Notes: a model not told the origin generated them from the letters alone. 64,000 bases of DNA from Megaleporinus macrocephalus (GCA_021613375.1 CM038716.1:15406024-15470023), one strand, 5' to 3'; positions 49,390 to 63,210 are shown, counted from the first letter of the stretch. Made by a program: numbers and translations.

Positions 49390-50375
49390 ATAAATATAGC
49401 ATGTAAACACAAACAAACACCAGTTCACTTCTGATTTAAATCAAATTTAAACAGCTCTGCTGTTGTAAATATTTCTGTAAGTTTCCAACAGGCTAAAGTA
49501 AAACATTTGGAAAGATTTGAGCTCCCCAGTAACGTTTACCAAGATCTCAGACATGAATTAGCTTGTTAGGGCTGTGGCTTGTTTACAGTCATCATTAAGA
49601 AAGTGGGAAAGCCCAGGTATACGCATTTCAAACCTTCTCCCAACAATTAGTGGCCATGGGCTCCTATAAGAAGCTGAACATTGGAATAATTGGCACATAC
49701 AGAACAGGAGAAGCGATAAGAAGATAGTGAGACATTTTATAGGTAGCTGTTTACTCAAGAACAGTGGATGGCAAGCTGAGGTCTGGAGGACCCAGAAAAC
49801 TTTCAGAAAGAACTTCTCAAAGGATTACTAGAAAGGCAAATCAGCCAATGGCGCACTTTTCTTCTGTGCCTGATACATTTTGGAAAAAATAGAACTTCTA
49901 AATAAACATATGTTTAGGGTGCAAAATTTCACCAAAAGATCTCCTCTACAATGGTTACGCACAGAGTGGATGATCAAGTTTTACACTTGTGTTGTAGCCA
50001 TTGACACAGAGTACTAGCAGAGGAAAGAATGGGTTCAATGAAATCAAACATCACACCATCTGTAAAAAAAACAAACTGTAGATGAAAAGAGGACGGCTTC
50101 TACAACAGGATACTGATCCTAAACACACCTCCAAATCCACAATGGACTACCTCCAGAAGCACAAAACTGAGGTGTTGCCATCGCCCTCAGAGTCACCCCA
50201 ACTAAACATTATCAAAAAAAAGGGAGGTTTCAGATTGAGAGTGTCCAGATTTTTAATAGAAAACTTCTATTAAAATTTTTGAAAACTTTATAACTTTTGC
50301 TTAGCTCACTTAGCTATCCATGGCAACACAAATTTGACCAAAGGTGCCCAAACTTTTGCATGACACTGTATATGA
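49390..50375 (+). mobile_element. Degenerate Tc1-like transposon
   Basis: The order of recognisable pieces is: sequence near gtaacgtttaccaagatctc (about 49,530); an N-terminal region with aagaagatagtgagac; agaaaactttcagaaagaac (about 49,795) and actagaaaggcaaatcagcc (about 49,830); then the catalytic region at 50,082-50,220 (RGRLLQQDTDPKHTSKSTMD). The right end is gtgcccaaacttttgcatga, a typical fish Tc1-family terminus. The position expected to hold the catalytic Glu (SPxLNxIE) reads IIKKK, so the Glu is lost. Internal deletions and frameshifts are also present. Confidence 0.85.
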
Positions 50376-52900
50376 TGGGCCTTCTCTAAAGCACAAATAA
50401 TGTTTTATAGTTGCAGTACAAGGGCTTTAAAGTTAACTTTTACAATAAGGTACTATACAGAAACTTTCATTCCGACTGAAGACTTTACTGACAACCATAA
50501 ATCTAAGCCAAGAACCATTTAAGAACCTTTATTTTTAAAGTGTTGGGTTACTTTAATTACAGAATCCTGGTCACTGGCTCTGACCTGGAGCTGTTAAACA
50601 GCTTCAAACTCCTTCAGACAGTGGTGACTGGCACCAGCCAACTCACGTTTGCCTCCAGGAGGTTACCGTTACCGGCACCACCCAATGCCTGGCTCTTTGC
50701 TGGAGCTCAAAGAAATGGGTGAAGACATGACTAATTAATCAGTTGCTTCTGTCCAGAATGTAAACCAGAACGAACATGGCCAACAGTGACGCAGTCGAAG
50801 TAGCAATGTTGGATGACTTAAAAGCTTAATTCACCTTTAAACATGAGTCATTCTGAGAAAAGTGGGGCCGTCTCTGTTGAGCTGAAGGCTAGCTGGAATG
50901 GGCTATGATTCATATACACAGCGGGAGGGAGGGGAATACACATGCGGGGTTGTAGTGGGGCCCCTGATGGTGGCGAACCAATTACAAGCCTCAGCAGGAG
51001 GTTGGGACCTTGTTGTCAAGAACATATTTTGAAGCTTGAGAACCACAGTGTCAGACCTTGTACCTATATAATTTGGCTCTCTCATGTTTGTTGCTGGATG
51101 AGAGGTGATGCAATATTGCAGCTGTGCAAGCACACACTACTCCTCACTGCACGGGTGCCAGAAATGATCTGAATACAATAAAGAGTACTTTTACGTGAGA
51201 ACACTCATTCTATTGTCATTATTCTCTGAATGTGGTGTCTGCTTCCTAATCACCTTCTCATGGGTAAGTGATGTTAAGCAACTGCAGATCTATTTCACCA
51301 GCAATTATCATTATTATAATCACAGAATTTTGCAATACAGTCATGCCAAGGTACTGTATACAAAAATATAATAATAGTTAACTGCCAGAGATTTGTGAAT
51401 TTTTCTAAATGAGTCATTTGGAAGTGAGATGTTTGTTCTAAATCGAATAGGCAATCGTAGCATTGGTTTTAACCAGTGGCGAACCATGACTATTAGAGTT
51501 AGGACTTTATTTCACAGAAATCATTAGACCGTCTCTGAAGGCTTTGGGTTCCCCACAGGTTTTAGCATGTATTATTCTAAAGCCATTATGACGGACCTAA
51601 ATGCCTCATGATATAATTGCAGAGTAAACATTTAATGTATTTTAATGATCTTTTAATGTCATTTAAAGATATTTTAATGGAATGGAGTTTATGTCAGCAT
51701 TAGGCAAAGACAATTAAGTAGGGCAGTATTATTATTACTTAATTTTATCACAACATTCCATATTAACAAAAACATCTACAGAGTCCAACATCATTCTAAG
51801 GATTGATTAGTGATTAGTGAGAATTTCATGCTCCAGACATTGTATGAATTTACTCCTTCACCAGCAATCTTGATTTAGCTTAATGAAGTACTGAGTAATC
51901 AAAGCAGGTATTAGACGAGAACTGTAAATAATACTGGGTTGCCACAAGAAGAAGCCTGGGAAGCACACTGGCATATGTAAAACCACTACTTACTATATCA
52001 ACGCTATTTGAATATTTAAATATTTTATTTTGCTGAGCAAATAAAATCATACTGTCTAGAATTTTACCAAAGGATTGTAGCTTCACTATTACTCAAAAAC
52101 AAGTTTTAGAAAAATGATATTTAAAAAAGCTATTTATCAGGGCAGTAAGTGTTTTTCACTAAGAAACCACTAATATTACAAAAATGTAATGTATAAATGA
52201 TAATAATACAATAAGTAAAGATTTTTTGTCTATAATAAAATTGTCATGTATGCATGTATGTAGGTTTTAAACCTCTCTCTGAGGTAGCCCTATATTTATA
52301 ATAATTATAATCCAATACCTAGTTTAATAAAGCCATGTGATAGCTGGGGAAAGCAAACCTCTATAACCAGCTCACAAGATATCTAACTACTATAACTATC
52401 TATAACTGCTTTATAGAAAGCAAGAACTTCTTGTGGCAGTTGACTGCAATGATTGTCTTTATTCTTATATTTAAATGATGTTTTACAAGCAAAAACACAC
52501 TTGATGCCAAGATGAAAGGCTTGTACAGATGCCTTTTAAAAAGCATACAATGGTTCTAACATGTTAGTCATGTACAACATCACAAGTTATCATAATTACA
52601 GGTAATTAATGGAAAGCTGAATTAATTTTAAAAAAGTCTCCAGATTGATGAACTGATTTGTTGATGATAATGATTTTAAAAGAGATAATAACAACAGATT
52701 ATCTATCCTACAATACCTTCATGCACATTTTAAAATACTTAAAATATTGAATATGATGGTTTTCTTGTTTAGCATGTTCATATCTGGATGAGGTGCTACT
52801 GTAAATAAAAAAGATATTCATAGACAAGTCATCCCAAACTTTTAAACAGCTTAATACAGTACATTAACATTTGCATCATATGCTGAAACATTAGTTCTTT
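50376..52900. other. Intergenic, no gene recognised
   Basis: This is AT-rich sequence. Around 50,380-50,540 there are gaacctttatt-type motifs resembling a fish dispersed repeat also suggested at 34,350-34,460 and 36,610-36,760. Nothing else can be named. Confidence 0.45.
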
Positions 52901-53050
52901 ACGTTTTATTATTTATATTGTATATACTGTACTATTTATTTATCTATTTTTTTGTACTGTGTGAATTGCTATCCCTATGCAGCTGTAACACGGTGAATTT
53001 CTCCACTGTGGGACTAATAAAGGATTATCTTATCTTATCTTATCTTATTA
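52900..53050 (+). mobile_element. 3' tail of a LINE or LINE-dependent SINE, (TTATC)n end
   Basis: The sequence ctgtaacacggtgaatttct followed by ccactgtgggactaataaag and then ggattatcttatcttatctt is a typical 3' end of fish L2-type LINEs or SINEs sharing that tail. The element is severely 5'-truncated. The terminal simple repeat is at about 53,023-53,048. Confidence 0.65.
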
Positions 53051-54178
53051 GGTGTTTGTGGATGGAAATGATTTTGGATATAATGTGATTTTATCTTGCT
53101 TCTATGTAAAATGTAAAAGCCTAATTTATAATTTCCACATCCTGTTCTATCATATCTTGTTTTAACATTGAAACCCTTGATAAGTATGTAGACATGTAGA
53201 CGGATGTAGCCCTTTTTGAAACTTTTTTGAATTTGAAACCACGGCTCTGAAAATAATAATCTCTTCACCTCTTTAGACAGAAATCAACTTGTTTATCATT
53301 ATCATCCTGTAATCTTATTAAAGATCAGAGGAAGAGCTGGTTTACTCCATAGCTGTGTCAGGGCTGCTGCAGGCAAGAGATACGTGACGGGTAGACGTAC
53401 AGCAACACATTGAACTCTAGGCTTTTGCGTTCACTGACCAAATGACCAGCAGGAAACGACTGGAGCCTTTGAGAAAGTAAACAGAAGGCTTGCTTCCTGT
53501 CTCTTTCCGTCCGTGGGTTGGACACGACGGATGTGAGAGTGTTACTCTCAGTGGTTTTGCCAGCGATCCCAGTGGAGCCCAAAGGCTCCGTGCAATCCGG
53601 CGCCTGGCCCTCCACCTGTTGCTGTGGTAGCAGAGAATTGGGGCGGGGCTGTGTGGCTTGGGATGTGTTGCCACAGCTGGTGGCAGTAACTTTGTTTGAG
53701 TCCAGTCAATTTCTTTCCTTGTAAACGGATGCTTGGAATATTTGAGCAGTTCTGGAGAAGAAAAAAAAGGGCTGACAAATGCAGGCCAGTCTTTTAAAGC
53801 CTGAAGCAGTAATGCAGTGTTACGGTGGTTCACTTTTAAGCTGTTATAGTGGAGCGTCCTGGCTTCCAGGAAAAGATGGGATATAGTTTCACTGATTACT
53901 TCTAATCTGCACCAGTGCAGTTTTTAAAGGGCTGCTTTGTAGGGACAGCTGGGGAGAAGTGAGGGGTTCGTTGATTGCTAAATGAAAATGGGGACAGTTT
54001 AAAGGCTCATTTGCCTTCTGGTCCTCTAATCCATCCAAGGCTCTCAAAGAGATTTTCCCTTTCCACCAACTCATTAAGACTATAAAAATTCTTGCATGCT
54101 TTAACCACTAATAACTCTTTGTAGAAACTGTCACTGGGTTGGCTCTACAAAACGTCCTCATGGACCTCTGCTCGGATC
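53051..54178. other. Intergenic, no gene recognised
   Basis: A GC-richer part at about 53,390-53,740 has several overlapping open frames on both strands (up to 138 aa), but none carries a recognisable domain or splice structure. It may be regulatory or simply compositional. Confidence 0.4.
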
Positions 54179-54360
54179 ACGGGTGTCAAAGTGGGTTTAT
54201 TCAAGGCCTCAATTTAGCTTTCTGTCTCATAAAACAAAACTGACTCAACTCATTAGTTAATAAGCAAGTGCTTCATGGGGTGAATCCAGAGCAGTAGAAG
54301 AGGGAAAAGGAGAATCTCTGAAGAGCTGCAGCCTGGAGGAAAACCAGTTTGACACACCTG
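54179..54360. repeat. Small inverted-repeat element
   Basis: The left end gggtgtcaaagtggg and the right end ccagtttgacacacctg are inverted repeats. The centre (gactcaactcattagttaat, aagcaagtgcttcatg) matches the 33,678-33,800 repeat. It is about 180 bp and non-coding. Confidence 0.6.
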
Positions 54361-57300
54361 GTCTGTAGTCACGTGAGTATCCATTTCAATGCTTTGCTGA
54401 TGAGCTGAACTATTTATCTAATTGTGTTGCTAATCAAGAATAGCCAGGCTGTGAACAACAACGACCAGTTTGCAACAATGCTAAAGCTACCTTAGTGATA
54501 CAACAAATAAACAATGTGTGATCGATTATAACAGTGTGCCCTTTCACGTGCATGCTAAATGAATGCCCACTGGGCCATCTAAGCTGAAGAAGGCCTAATG
54601 ATGATGTCTGTAATTGTTAGTTCATTTTTATTTAAAATAGTAAGTATTGAAAATCTGCGAGTATTGTAGTAATACTTTGAATAATTGTTGAAACAGCCAA
54701 TGTAAAATCAGCCATCGGGATATTTTTTTATCTATCTATATTTTGTCTTTGAAGGACTTCAGAAACTGAAGTGAATGCCTAATGTTTCAGACTAACCACT
54801 AACTAAATACTTAGGAACTGACAACAGTATTACGTCATCATATTTCTCACAGGTAGGACCAATATCACGCATAAAAATGTTTTCTGGAAGTCCTGGATAC
54901 ATCACACACTGAGAATATGAATGGTAGGTTGACCAGTGCTATTCCTTTCAAATGAGGAACGGCGTCTCTATGCCAGGGCTCTTTCCTAAAGTCGATTCTG
55001 TAAGATAAAGTATATGTTAATATGTCTGTTACAGGCTTCAATTTCATGAATTGTATAATAAGTGCATGTTTAATCGAGCATATGAAAATGATTATGTGAA
55101 TCCCATCTACATTAACATGACATAACACTAGAATTCCACAGGGGCACTGATAAAACTAGCATTAGAGGTCTTTATTTTTATTTTTTATGGCGACATTTTA
55201 TAATTAAGAACTGACGACTAAGCGCTAATAGACACCGTTTCTCATTGTTTTTTTCCCCCAACTTTCTGTAAAGTTATTCAGTTGTACACAAGCTACAAAA
55301 GAACAAGAACAGCAGCCATACAGAAGTCCATATAGAAAATCAATAGCCAGTTTGTGAAAAGTGAACAGCATTCATGTTTTAAAAACATTTATAAAAACTG
55401 TTTAAATCAAACAAAAATCTGTGTTTGGTTTAAAGAACACACAAAATGTGTTTTTTCATCTTGCTCCAGCTACTGCACATGCACATATCTCCATATTGGG
55501 TATGCGTGTGAGGGGGTGCTTGAGTGAATGCCTTTCCTGAGTTGACTGGCTCTTTTTATTGAAGGGCTGGACTTTCTGTAACACACCCGGCGTGTAAGTA
55601 CTATGAGCTTTCCCTCATTCATTATTCAACCAGTGCACTGTCCGCGCCCCTAATTATTAACTTTTTATCCACCACTTTATTATCCTCCCACTAACTTTTC
55701 TGCTCAAACACTGACAGTTTGATTAGCCAACAAAGTAGATTAGAGTATTGATTATAGGAAACAGGTAATGTGGTTTACTTAAAAACAAAAATAGTCTACA
55801 ATGCTTTGTAATGTTTATAATATACACACACACACTTCGCAGTGCTCTCCAGCATATAGTTGGCAGCAGCGTTTATTGTTTCTTTGTGCAGAGACATTGC
55901 TTGCAACAGAGATGGAGCTTTGAATAATGACAGCACTGTGACAGGCATAATGGTTTGATTAGGCATAATAGTAAAATGAGTCTGTTAATCAAATGAGTCA
56001 ATAGATTATTTGATTGCAGAAATAATTGTTAGCTTCAGTCCAAAAGCTCATTCATGCCCCAGGCAGTCAACATGCCCCCCAGATCAACACTGTTTCTGTA
56101 GCCAAAGGAAAGGTTGCCACGATCAGTGAAAAGACAGACGCAAGCTATTTAATGACTCCACGTCTGGAATATGCTGTGGCAAGGATGCTCAGAGTATGAT
56201 GTCACATTCTCAGACTGGCAGTGGAAAAATGGGAAATGGACAGGAAGAGAGGAGTATAGGATGTTAAGAGCAGTGAAGATGGAGTTAAAAAAGAGTGGAC
56301 GGCTGCTTTGAGCTGTTTGTTTGGAGAAGTCTTTGTTTATTGGCTCAAGTTGGCATGTGAATCCAGTAAGAATCCAAAGGTTTTTTTTTAAACTCTAAGA
56401 TCAGTTTTCTCCAACACCCAGATCCTCTTTCTCCTCACTTGGCTCCAGATCTTCGCTGTAAAAAGGGGGCAAACATCGTAATGAATAACATATTGCTTCT
56501 GAACTATCTCTCTCATGCACGCTTTTGACAGCACCCACTCTGAGTTTAAGAGAATTACAAGGCTAATTCCGTAGCCACTAATCAAACACAGTAGGCCTGG
56601 CTCAGTGTGGTCCACTGGCGTGTAAAAAATTCAGACATTCTCCAAGTCTTCATCACCCCACTTCCTGGCAAGCATAATGACTAAGTGAGAAAGTACACAG
56701 TGCTATTGCTTCTTTTTGCTACTAAAAATAAGCCCTAGCATGCCATGCGAGTTATTTGTGGGGGTAAAAATTTGGTGCATGATGTAACATAATTCTATAA
56801 AGCTTAAGTCATTGTAAAGGACTTTATTAAAAGGAATTGCTTGGCAAAGAATCAAATTTACATATTGTTTCATTTAACTCAGATATAGTTGATCAGCCAA
56901 AACATGTTTGATGCCCAAATTCTGCATCTTTAGTGTTTGCAACTCCTACTCAACAGTTATCCATTTTTTTCTGTAAATACATCCTCAAAACATCTCTCAG
57001 AATGCATCCAGTTCTCTATAGAGGTAGTGCTGATTAGCACGGTGACACTGAACATTTTAAACCAGTACAATGCTCATTCTCCACAGTATTGGCAATACCT
57101 GAGACGATATAAAAGAGAAGAGAAGTCATTGGCTGAAATATGAATGAGAAATTTCATAATGCGTGTTTGTCAATGGAGGAGTTTGCTGCTTACATCATGA
57201 GTGGACAAGTGTTGGTAATATTGCGGCACAAGCGAGGAACGTCCCCCTCATTCTGGAAACTTGCAGAAGTGCAGCAGCCAGAACAAGCAGAAAATGTATA

Positions 57301-59309
57301 TGTGTGTTACTGGGATAAATGCTACAAACCATTTATAAAGTTATTTTCATATTAGCGAGCTCAAATATGTTTTGGAAACGGTAATTTGACCCTTTGTTGA
57401 GAGTATTAAAGCCCATTGAAAATGAAAAAGAAATCTTGTCTTGTATGACTGGAAATAACTGCCCACGGTTATTGTAAAGACGGTCAACAAGCAAACAGAC
57501 ATTCTTATATGAACTATGTATGAACTTGTATGAACCCACCTTGGCTTCTGTAATGCCCCAACAGCAAGGAGTAGAGGTTTCAGTAGAGGTACTATGCTAA
57601 ATTGGCAACTGCAGCGAGTTTGCAGCCTTTACAATCAGCCTGGAAATGTTGTTCTGATGATTTGTGCTACTTTGTCAAAATGTAACTGTAACTGTAGCAC
57701 ATGTTTAGCAGTTATCCATACATAAAACTGTAAAAATCTAAACCTTCTTTTTAAAGATACTACCAGTATTGAAACTATGAGGCCTAATTCAGTTTCTTAT
57801 TTGTCAGCTTCTTCATTGAATTTTCCGTTCCACCTTTTACTATAACGCCGGAATGTAACTGCTGCCCTGTTTAAGGTGTAATGGGAAAGTTCACATGAGA
57901 AACTAACAAATAAGAAGGCAGCTCAATGGATAGTATAATTTGTTAGTACAAGCACACTGACCAGTACAGAGAATTCCCAGAGGTTGGTGAGTGCTAATAT
58001 TTTTTAAGATCACTGAAACATTTAACAAGGTATCTCATTAAATTATTGCCCTGATGAATGTTTATAATTCTGTTCTTGGGTTAAGAGCAATCAGTGCTAA
58101 CAGCAGCTAAGTTCATTCAAAGTTACCCTAAAGAATCCAATAATGGTCTCAGCATTTATTTGCGTTGACAACTGAATGTCCCTGTTGTTTATGAAAGTAA
58201 AAAAATTGGTTATTAAGATTGTTGACACAATAGCAGAATTTCCATCACTATCTGTACTGCTTGTGTGAACATGAGTCTCACTTTAGAACAGTGATAAATA
58301 CTATGTTTCTTTGAATTTGTTCATCAGAAAAAATAAAAGACCCTCAAATTGATCTGCCTTTGGTATCGGAACTTCAGTAGATTTTATAGTATCATACTGA
58401 AGTTGAAAGTTTTAGTGTAGTGATAACACAAGATCAGATCTGTTAATGTATTTTAGAACAAAACTTAAATCAACATCACAGATTACATTAGATATTTCTG
58501 TAGTTTCTTTATATTCATAATTGTTCGTTTTAAAAGTCCCTGTATGATGTGCGGGCAAAGTGGAACCAGAATTCAGCACAGCACTGGGTTTCTAATGCAG
58601 CTGCCCTCACTACAAATAATAATAAAAATAAGAGTTTTCACTTTCAGTATGTCATACTGTTTCACAACAAGACATCTGCGCAACCCTAATGAGGACCTTT
58701 AAGCAGTTTGAGTGAGATGAGAGATTCTTTGGGCATGTATTTAGAAAAAAAGGGGTTTCTGTTAACTTCTCGTGTTTGTTAGCAACGTTTGCCTCGTAGC
58801 TCCAGTTTTAAATTAAAGAGGCCGAGTTTTGTATGCTGAACATATCTGATCAGGTGCAGCTATAGGAAATGGAAAACTGTGTTTAAACGTTTGCTGAACT
58901 ATTCTTTTAACTGAAGTTAAAGTAATTCTATCCATCCAGTATGTGTTTTAGGTTATTATAATGTTAAACTGTATGAAAAATGAGGCATAAGACCTATTGA
59001 GTAAAAACTGGTATTTATTTACTGGATCCTGACCAACGGCAAATCTGATATACCCCAAGAGGACTGCAATCACCAAACATGGTAATAATCGCAGAAGCGA
59101 TTAAACTCTAACCGAAAGCATTCCAGCTGGGACATGTGCTGTGTTTTCCATGTCACACTCGCTTGTGCAAGACTTCCAAACAAAATAAAAGTACAAATGA
59201 CTGTCCTTGATGATTAGTGTGTCTTTAGGGTGCTGGGCCTGCGAGGATGTCATTGATTCACACCATAGCCGTTTATCATGACCTACTAGCTTGCTACTCA
59301 CTCAGTCTA
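54361..59309. other. Intergenic, no gene recognised
   Basis: This is AT-rich sequence without a convincing exon. A small imperfect palindrome (ttcttatttgt at 57,796 and acaaataagaa ending near 57,919) encloses a segment resembling fish MITE sequence (tataacgccggaatgtaact). Confidence 0.45.
57796..57919. repeat. Short inverted-repeat (MITE-like) element
   Basis: The arms ttcttatttgt and acaaataagaa, about 100 bp apart, are perfect 11-bp inverted repeats around non-coding sequence. Transposon origin is inferred. Confidence 0.45.
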
Positions 59310-59825
59310 CAGTGTGTGTAAAAGTCTGAGACCACACTTCATTTAGTACAGTTCCAGTCAAAACAGTCATTAAATTTCTTAAAGGTCTTCATTTTCTATT
59401 TCTGAGAAACTGTGCAAGACCTGGTAGCCCACCAAAGCTATCACCATCAGATAAACAGTATTTAAAGCTTTCGTCTTTGAGCGAGAGAAAATCAAGCTCC
59501 ACTCTTGCTTCATATCTAAAGAAAAAGCACAGCTGTTTCTGTCCATCCTTCCCATGGTCAAAGGACAACTCAGCACAATGGTTGTGAAAGGATTATTACT
59601 GAACAGCGTTAGTGCTGCCAGTGTTCACCAAACATTGAACTGGCCACACCAGAGTCCAGATGTCAACATCAATTTAAAATGAATTGGATTGAAAAACGCA
59701 GAGAAAGCAGTAATTTCTATGACTGAACATCAGAGGTGTTGAAAATATACCAAAATAAACAGATACTCTGGTAAAGGTAAAGTGTGGACACTTCATATAT
59801 TGGAAAATATGAGATTATACTTAGT
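59310..59825 (+). mobile_element. Degraded Tc1-like transposon remnant
   Basis: It starts near gtgtgtaaaagtctgagacc. It contains gcaagacctggtagcccacc and catcagataaacagtattta, shared with the minus-strand fragment at 25.6-25.9 kb. Later it contains aactggccacaccagagtcc and agatgtcaacatcaattt, the decayed counterpart of the Pro-Asp...Asn-Ile-Glu segment. The central catalytic region is deleted. It is about 0.5 kb, against about 1.2-1.6 kb for an intact element. Confidence 0.65.
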
Positions 59826-60776
59826 TTGTGAGGCTTCTTTATTCTCTGTTAAATATCTGAGTCCTGTTTTCTTGATGCTAAACAATGCAGAGGGGAGCCC
59901 TTTAGAGGGCTTCTGGAAACTAAAATGTACATTCCATAATTCAGAGTTCCTTATTATTTGAGATAATAATTCTTATATTCAAATTCTGGGGTATTACAGT
60001 ACTACTTGTTTAGTTGGTAAGTTATTGATGCAAACAAAGGGGTTAAATTGTTGAACTGTCCAGCGGCTAAATGAACAGTCGGGAAATGCTATATTCTAGA
60101 TAGACATAGCTAAGCAAACTGTTAGGACATGTTGGATTGACCATGAGCATAATTATGAAGCCACAGAGGAGTCAATCATATCATTTGATTTCTGGCAGGT
60201 GGGTCAGTGTTGTCAGAGAAGTCAGAGAAGGACTTCTGGAAGTTCTAGATGCATCCCTGACTGTGAATATGAACTGCAGCCTAATCAAAGGAGTATTGGA
60301 AACAGAAGTTATTAGATGTCAGTCACAAACTTCAAGTAAAACATGGAATGTCTAGAAGAAGCTTCAGACATCTGTATGTAAAGAACTGCCAAAGATGTTT
60401 ATGCAAATTGCTATTAGTTTAGTACAAACAAAATGCTTTTCTATTGTTTTGACATTTATTTCCTTTGATTTACATTGTCTCTGACTTTTATTGTCTTATT
60501 TAGCTTTTTTCTCTCATGATCTCCTTTGAACATAATTAACATGTTGGTTTTGTTTTTACTTTTTTGTATTTTTTTCTTCTTTGTTCTGTGGTTTTTGGCT
60601 TTTCTTTGCATCTTCTCTGTTTTATTTAGTTTTTTTATATTGTTGAGAGGTTACATTTTTTTCTGGTTAATTTTAAGGTTTTTATTCACTGCGTTGTTTT
60701 AGCATTGTGAAGGGGGGCTAGCCCAACGGCTGTGTGTTTATGTGTGTAAATAGAAAAGAACTGGGTCAGTCTAGGG
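59826..60776. other. Intergenic, no gene recognised
   Basis: This is AT-rich sequence including T-rich stretches at 60,420-60,700. No features can be supported. Confidence 0.5.
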
Positions 60777-60889
60777 CTGATGGTGAGCTTAGAACAGAGC
60801 AAAATAATAAAGCAAAGCAATATTTGTTTTACTTTTTAAAATTATTACTTTATATTACTTTAAATGTTTAAATATTACTTTAAAAAGTT

Positions 60890-61100
60890 ACTATGTTATA
60901 ATCTACAGTGTCTGAAATCCAAAGTACCTTGTTCCTATTATGTTATAATACTAATATAATTTTTCATATCATTTAGCCAATGGAATCTAAAACAGCCCAT
61001 TGAATTTTAGTGATATCATGAAATGATCATCTCCCCTTACAACTCACCTACTCCTACAACTCACCTACTCTTACAAGCGTGAATAGGTGGGATAAATGGC
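60890..61100 (+). repeat. Dispersed repeat, copy 1 of a local pair
   Basis: This shares tacagtgtctgaaatccaaa, acagcccattgaattttagt and gatatcatgaaa with 63,215-63,440 in the same orientation. It is flanked by a roughly 40-bp imperfect duplication (gctgatggtgagcttaga...) at 60,777 and 61,100. Confidence 0.7.
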
Positions 61101-61149
61101 TGATGGTGAGCTTAGACCAGAGCAAACCAATAAAGCAAAGTAGAGATTA

Positions 61150-61950
61150 TGTACAGCATTTCTGCTAACAACAGCTAGCCAGCTCCTTCATAAAGCACAA
61201 TGTCTTGTGTAAAAGCTGTGTCCTCGGTTAACGCTACAACATTTATTTCATAGTTGGCTTCTTTGCTGGACTGTTTTTGGATGCTCTGTAAAGTAACTGA
61301 GCTTTTAAAATGTCCTGTGAAAATAAAACATTATAGCCTGAATTGAAGGTCGAGCTCCAACAGTTACAGGACTCCATTGGAAAAATGCCTAAGCTGTTCT
61401 TAATGGCCACTTTGACTGAAATGAAATAAATGAGAGGTGCTTTCTGACTTTTGCACAATATACTGTATATGACACAAACAACCTTTTAATGAAGTTATGC
61501 GGATTCCATTCCAAGTCACAACAGCCTGCAAGCTCTGAAAAACGAAGAGGCTCACAGTCACAGGTGACCTGGTGGAACATGCAAGGGGAAAATGTACAAC
61601 GGAGCTTATAATCAGCGCAGGTAAATTAAAGAGCACACTTCAGCTCGGCATGAAAGAGCGACGCAACCCACCCGTCACGATATCCTAACCGCAGATCAGT
61701 GCTAATGGCCCTTATCTGATCTCAGCGCGCTGTTATGTAACAAATCAATTCACAGTCCACTTAAGAATGAGAAATGGGAAAACATGGCTCCATTCTTTTG
61801 CTCAGTTGACGTACGAGTTCTTTTTTGTCCATTTCCAAATGCTATTTACATTTTTGAATCAGCACCAAACATTCTTTCCTTCTGATTCTATCTTGCAAAA
61901 ATACAATGGGGCGTTCTTTGGTTCAGGGGCCGAATAAGAAGCAAGAGGAT
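61150..61950. other. Intergenic, possible regulatory block
   Basis: Most of this is unassigned. About 61,620-61,760 is more GC-rich, with a GATA-type motif (cttatctgatctcag) and agcgcgctgtt, and no repeat character. Any regulatory role is speculative. Confidence 0.3.
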
Positions 61951-62036
61951 GAGGGAGGGAGAGAGGGAGGGAGGGAGAGAGGGAGGGAGGGAGAAAGAGA
62001 GAAAAAAAGGGAGAGAGAGGAGGAGAGAGATGGAGA
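61951..62036 (+). repeat. (GGGA)n-type purine repeat
   Basis: This is an impure run of gggagggagaga units, all purines on the plus strand. The reverse frame gives a Ser/Leu/Pro-rich artefact. Confidence 0.95.
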
Positions 62037-63210
62037 GGTGATGACCTTAAACAGCTTCAGTTGTATCTGAGGTCCCAGTGCAGCCTCTCCCCTCAGTGAA
62101 CAGGCTTTTGAGCACGGGCACCATCCCATAATGCTTACTGCACCATAAATGCAATTAATTGCTCATAAAGTCTGCCACACACATGCTTGGCTGTCCTAAA
62201 GGTTACCACCCATATTTCACCTGGCTGATGTTCTGGGCTCCAAATTAGACTGAAGACACATCAGACAAAACATCCCAGGCCTGAGCACATCACAGCTGTG
62301 TTCTGGAAGTGTTCAGCAGACAGCTCCTTTTACACCAACTGTGAGTCATCTAAGACAATGACAGAGACTTCACAAGTTCTGTTTGCGCGTGCATCAGCGC
62401 TCGTACCAGACCACACTCCAGTTAAAGTGATAATGTGGTGGGAAATCGATTCTCCACAGTTTTTTCCCCCCATGTAGTCAACTAGCCAAGCATGTTTGGT
62501 GAGCATGTTTAGTTTCTTCCTTAGTTCTGCACTAGAGCTAATGGGATTAACTTAATGGAAGCTAATGCCCCATTAAATCACCACACAGCTGCTTCCAACC
62601 ATGTTAAGTTGTTGAACGGGAAATTTCTGCATAATTAAAATCATTCAGAGCGGTTAGATGTGAAATGCTGTGTTCTAGTGAAACTTACAGAGCTAGAATT
62701 GTTTACATTGGTGGCGATAAAAACTAATGACTCCATCACAGAAAGTTATTTTTACCATTCTTAACATCACATATAAAAGATACATGTACGTTTTGGATAG
62801 AAGGTGTCCACTGATTATCGACTCCAGCCTATAATTATTCTTCTTCCAATTCTCAGAATTGGCACATGAATCAGAATCGGCCCCCTTTGCTAGTTATGCA
62901 CATATCTGACACAACTACGATCAACAAAACTGAATAAAAATTCAGGCTGAATGTCCCACCCACAACATTACAGGATTGGTAGAAATGTGGATGACTCATC
63001 AAGTCTCACCTGATTTGCTCAAACAAATCCAATCAAACATGTTCTTCTTTTTTGGAAGACATGCGATAGGGAATGAAGAAGTGCCTGCTTTACTCCCAAA
63101 GCAAAAATAAAAGGAAAACACATGTTACCATTCAACAAAGAAGTTGGCGAAAACACTGCAGCACAAGCTGGAAACATCACGTTAGTTTGGCCAGAGTGAG
63201 GTTGAAGTTG
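62037..63210. other. Intergenic, no gene recognised
   Basis: No exon, repeat or motif can be named here. Confidence 0.5.

Noticed and set aside
53417..53833. 138-aa minus-strand open frame
   Set aside because: No domain recognised, overlapping equally long frames on the other strand, no splice context.
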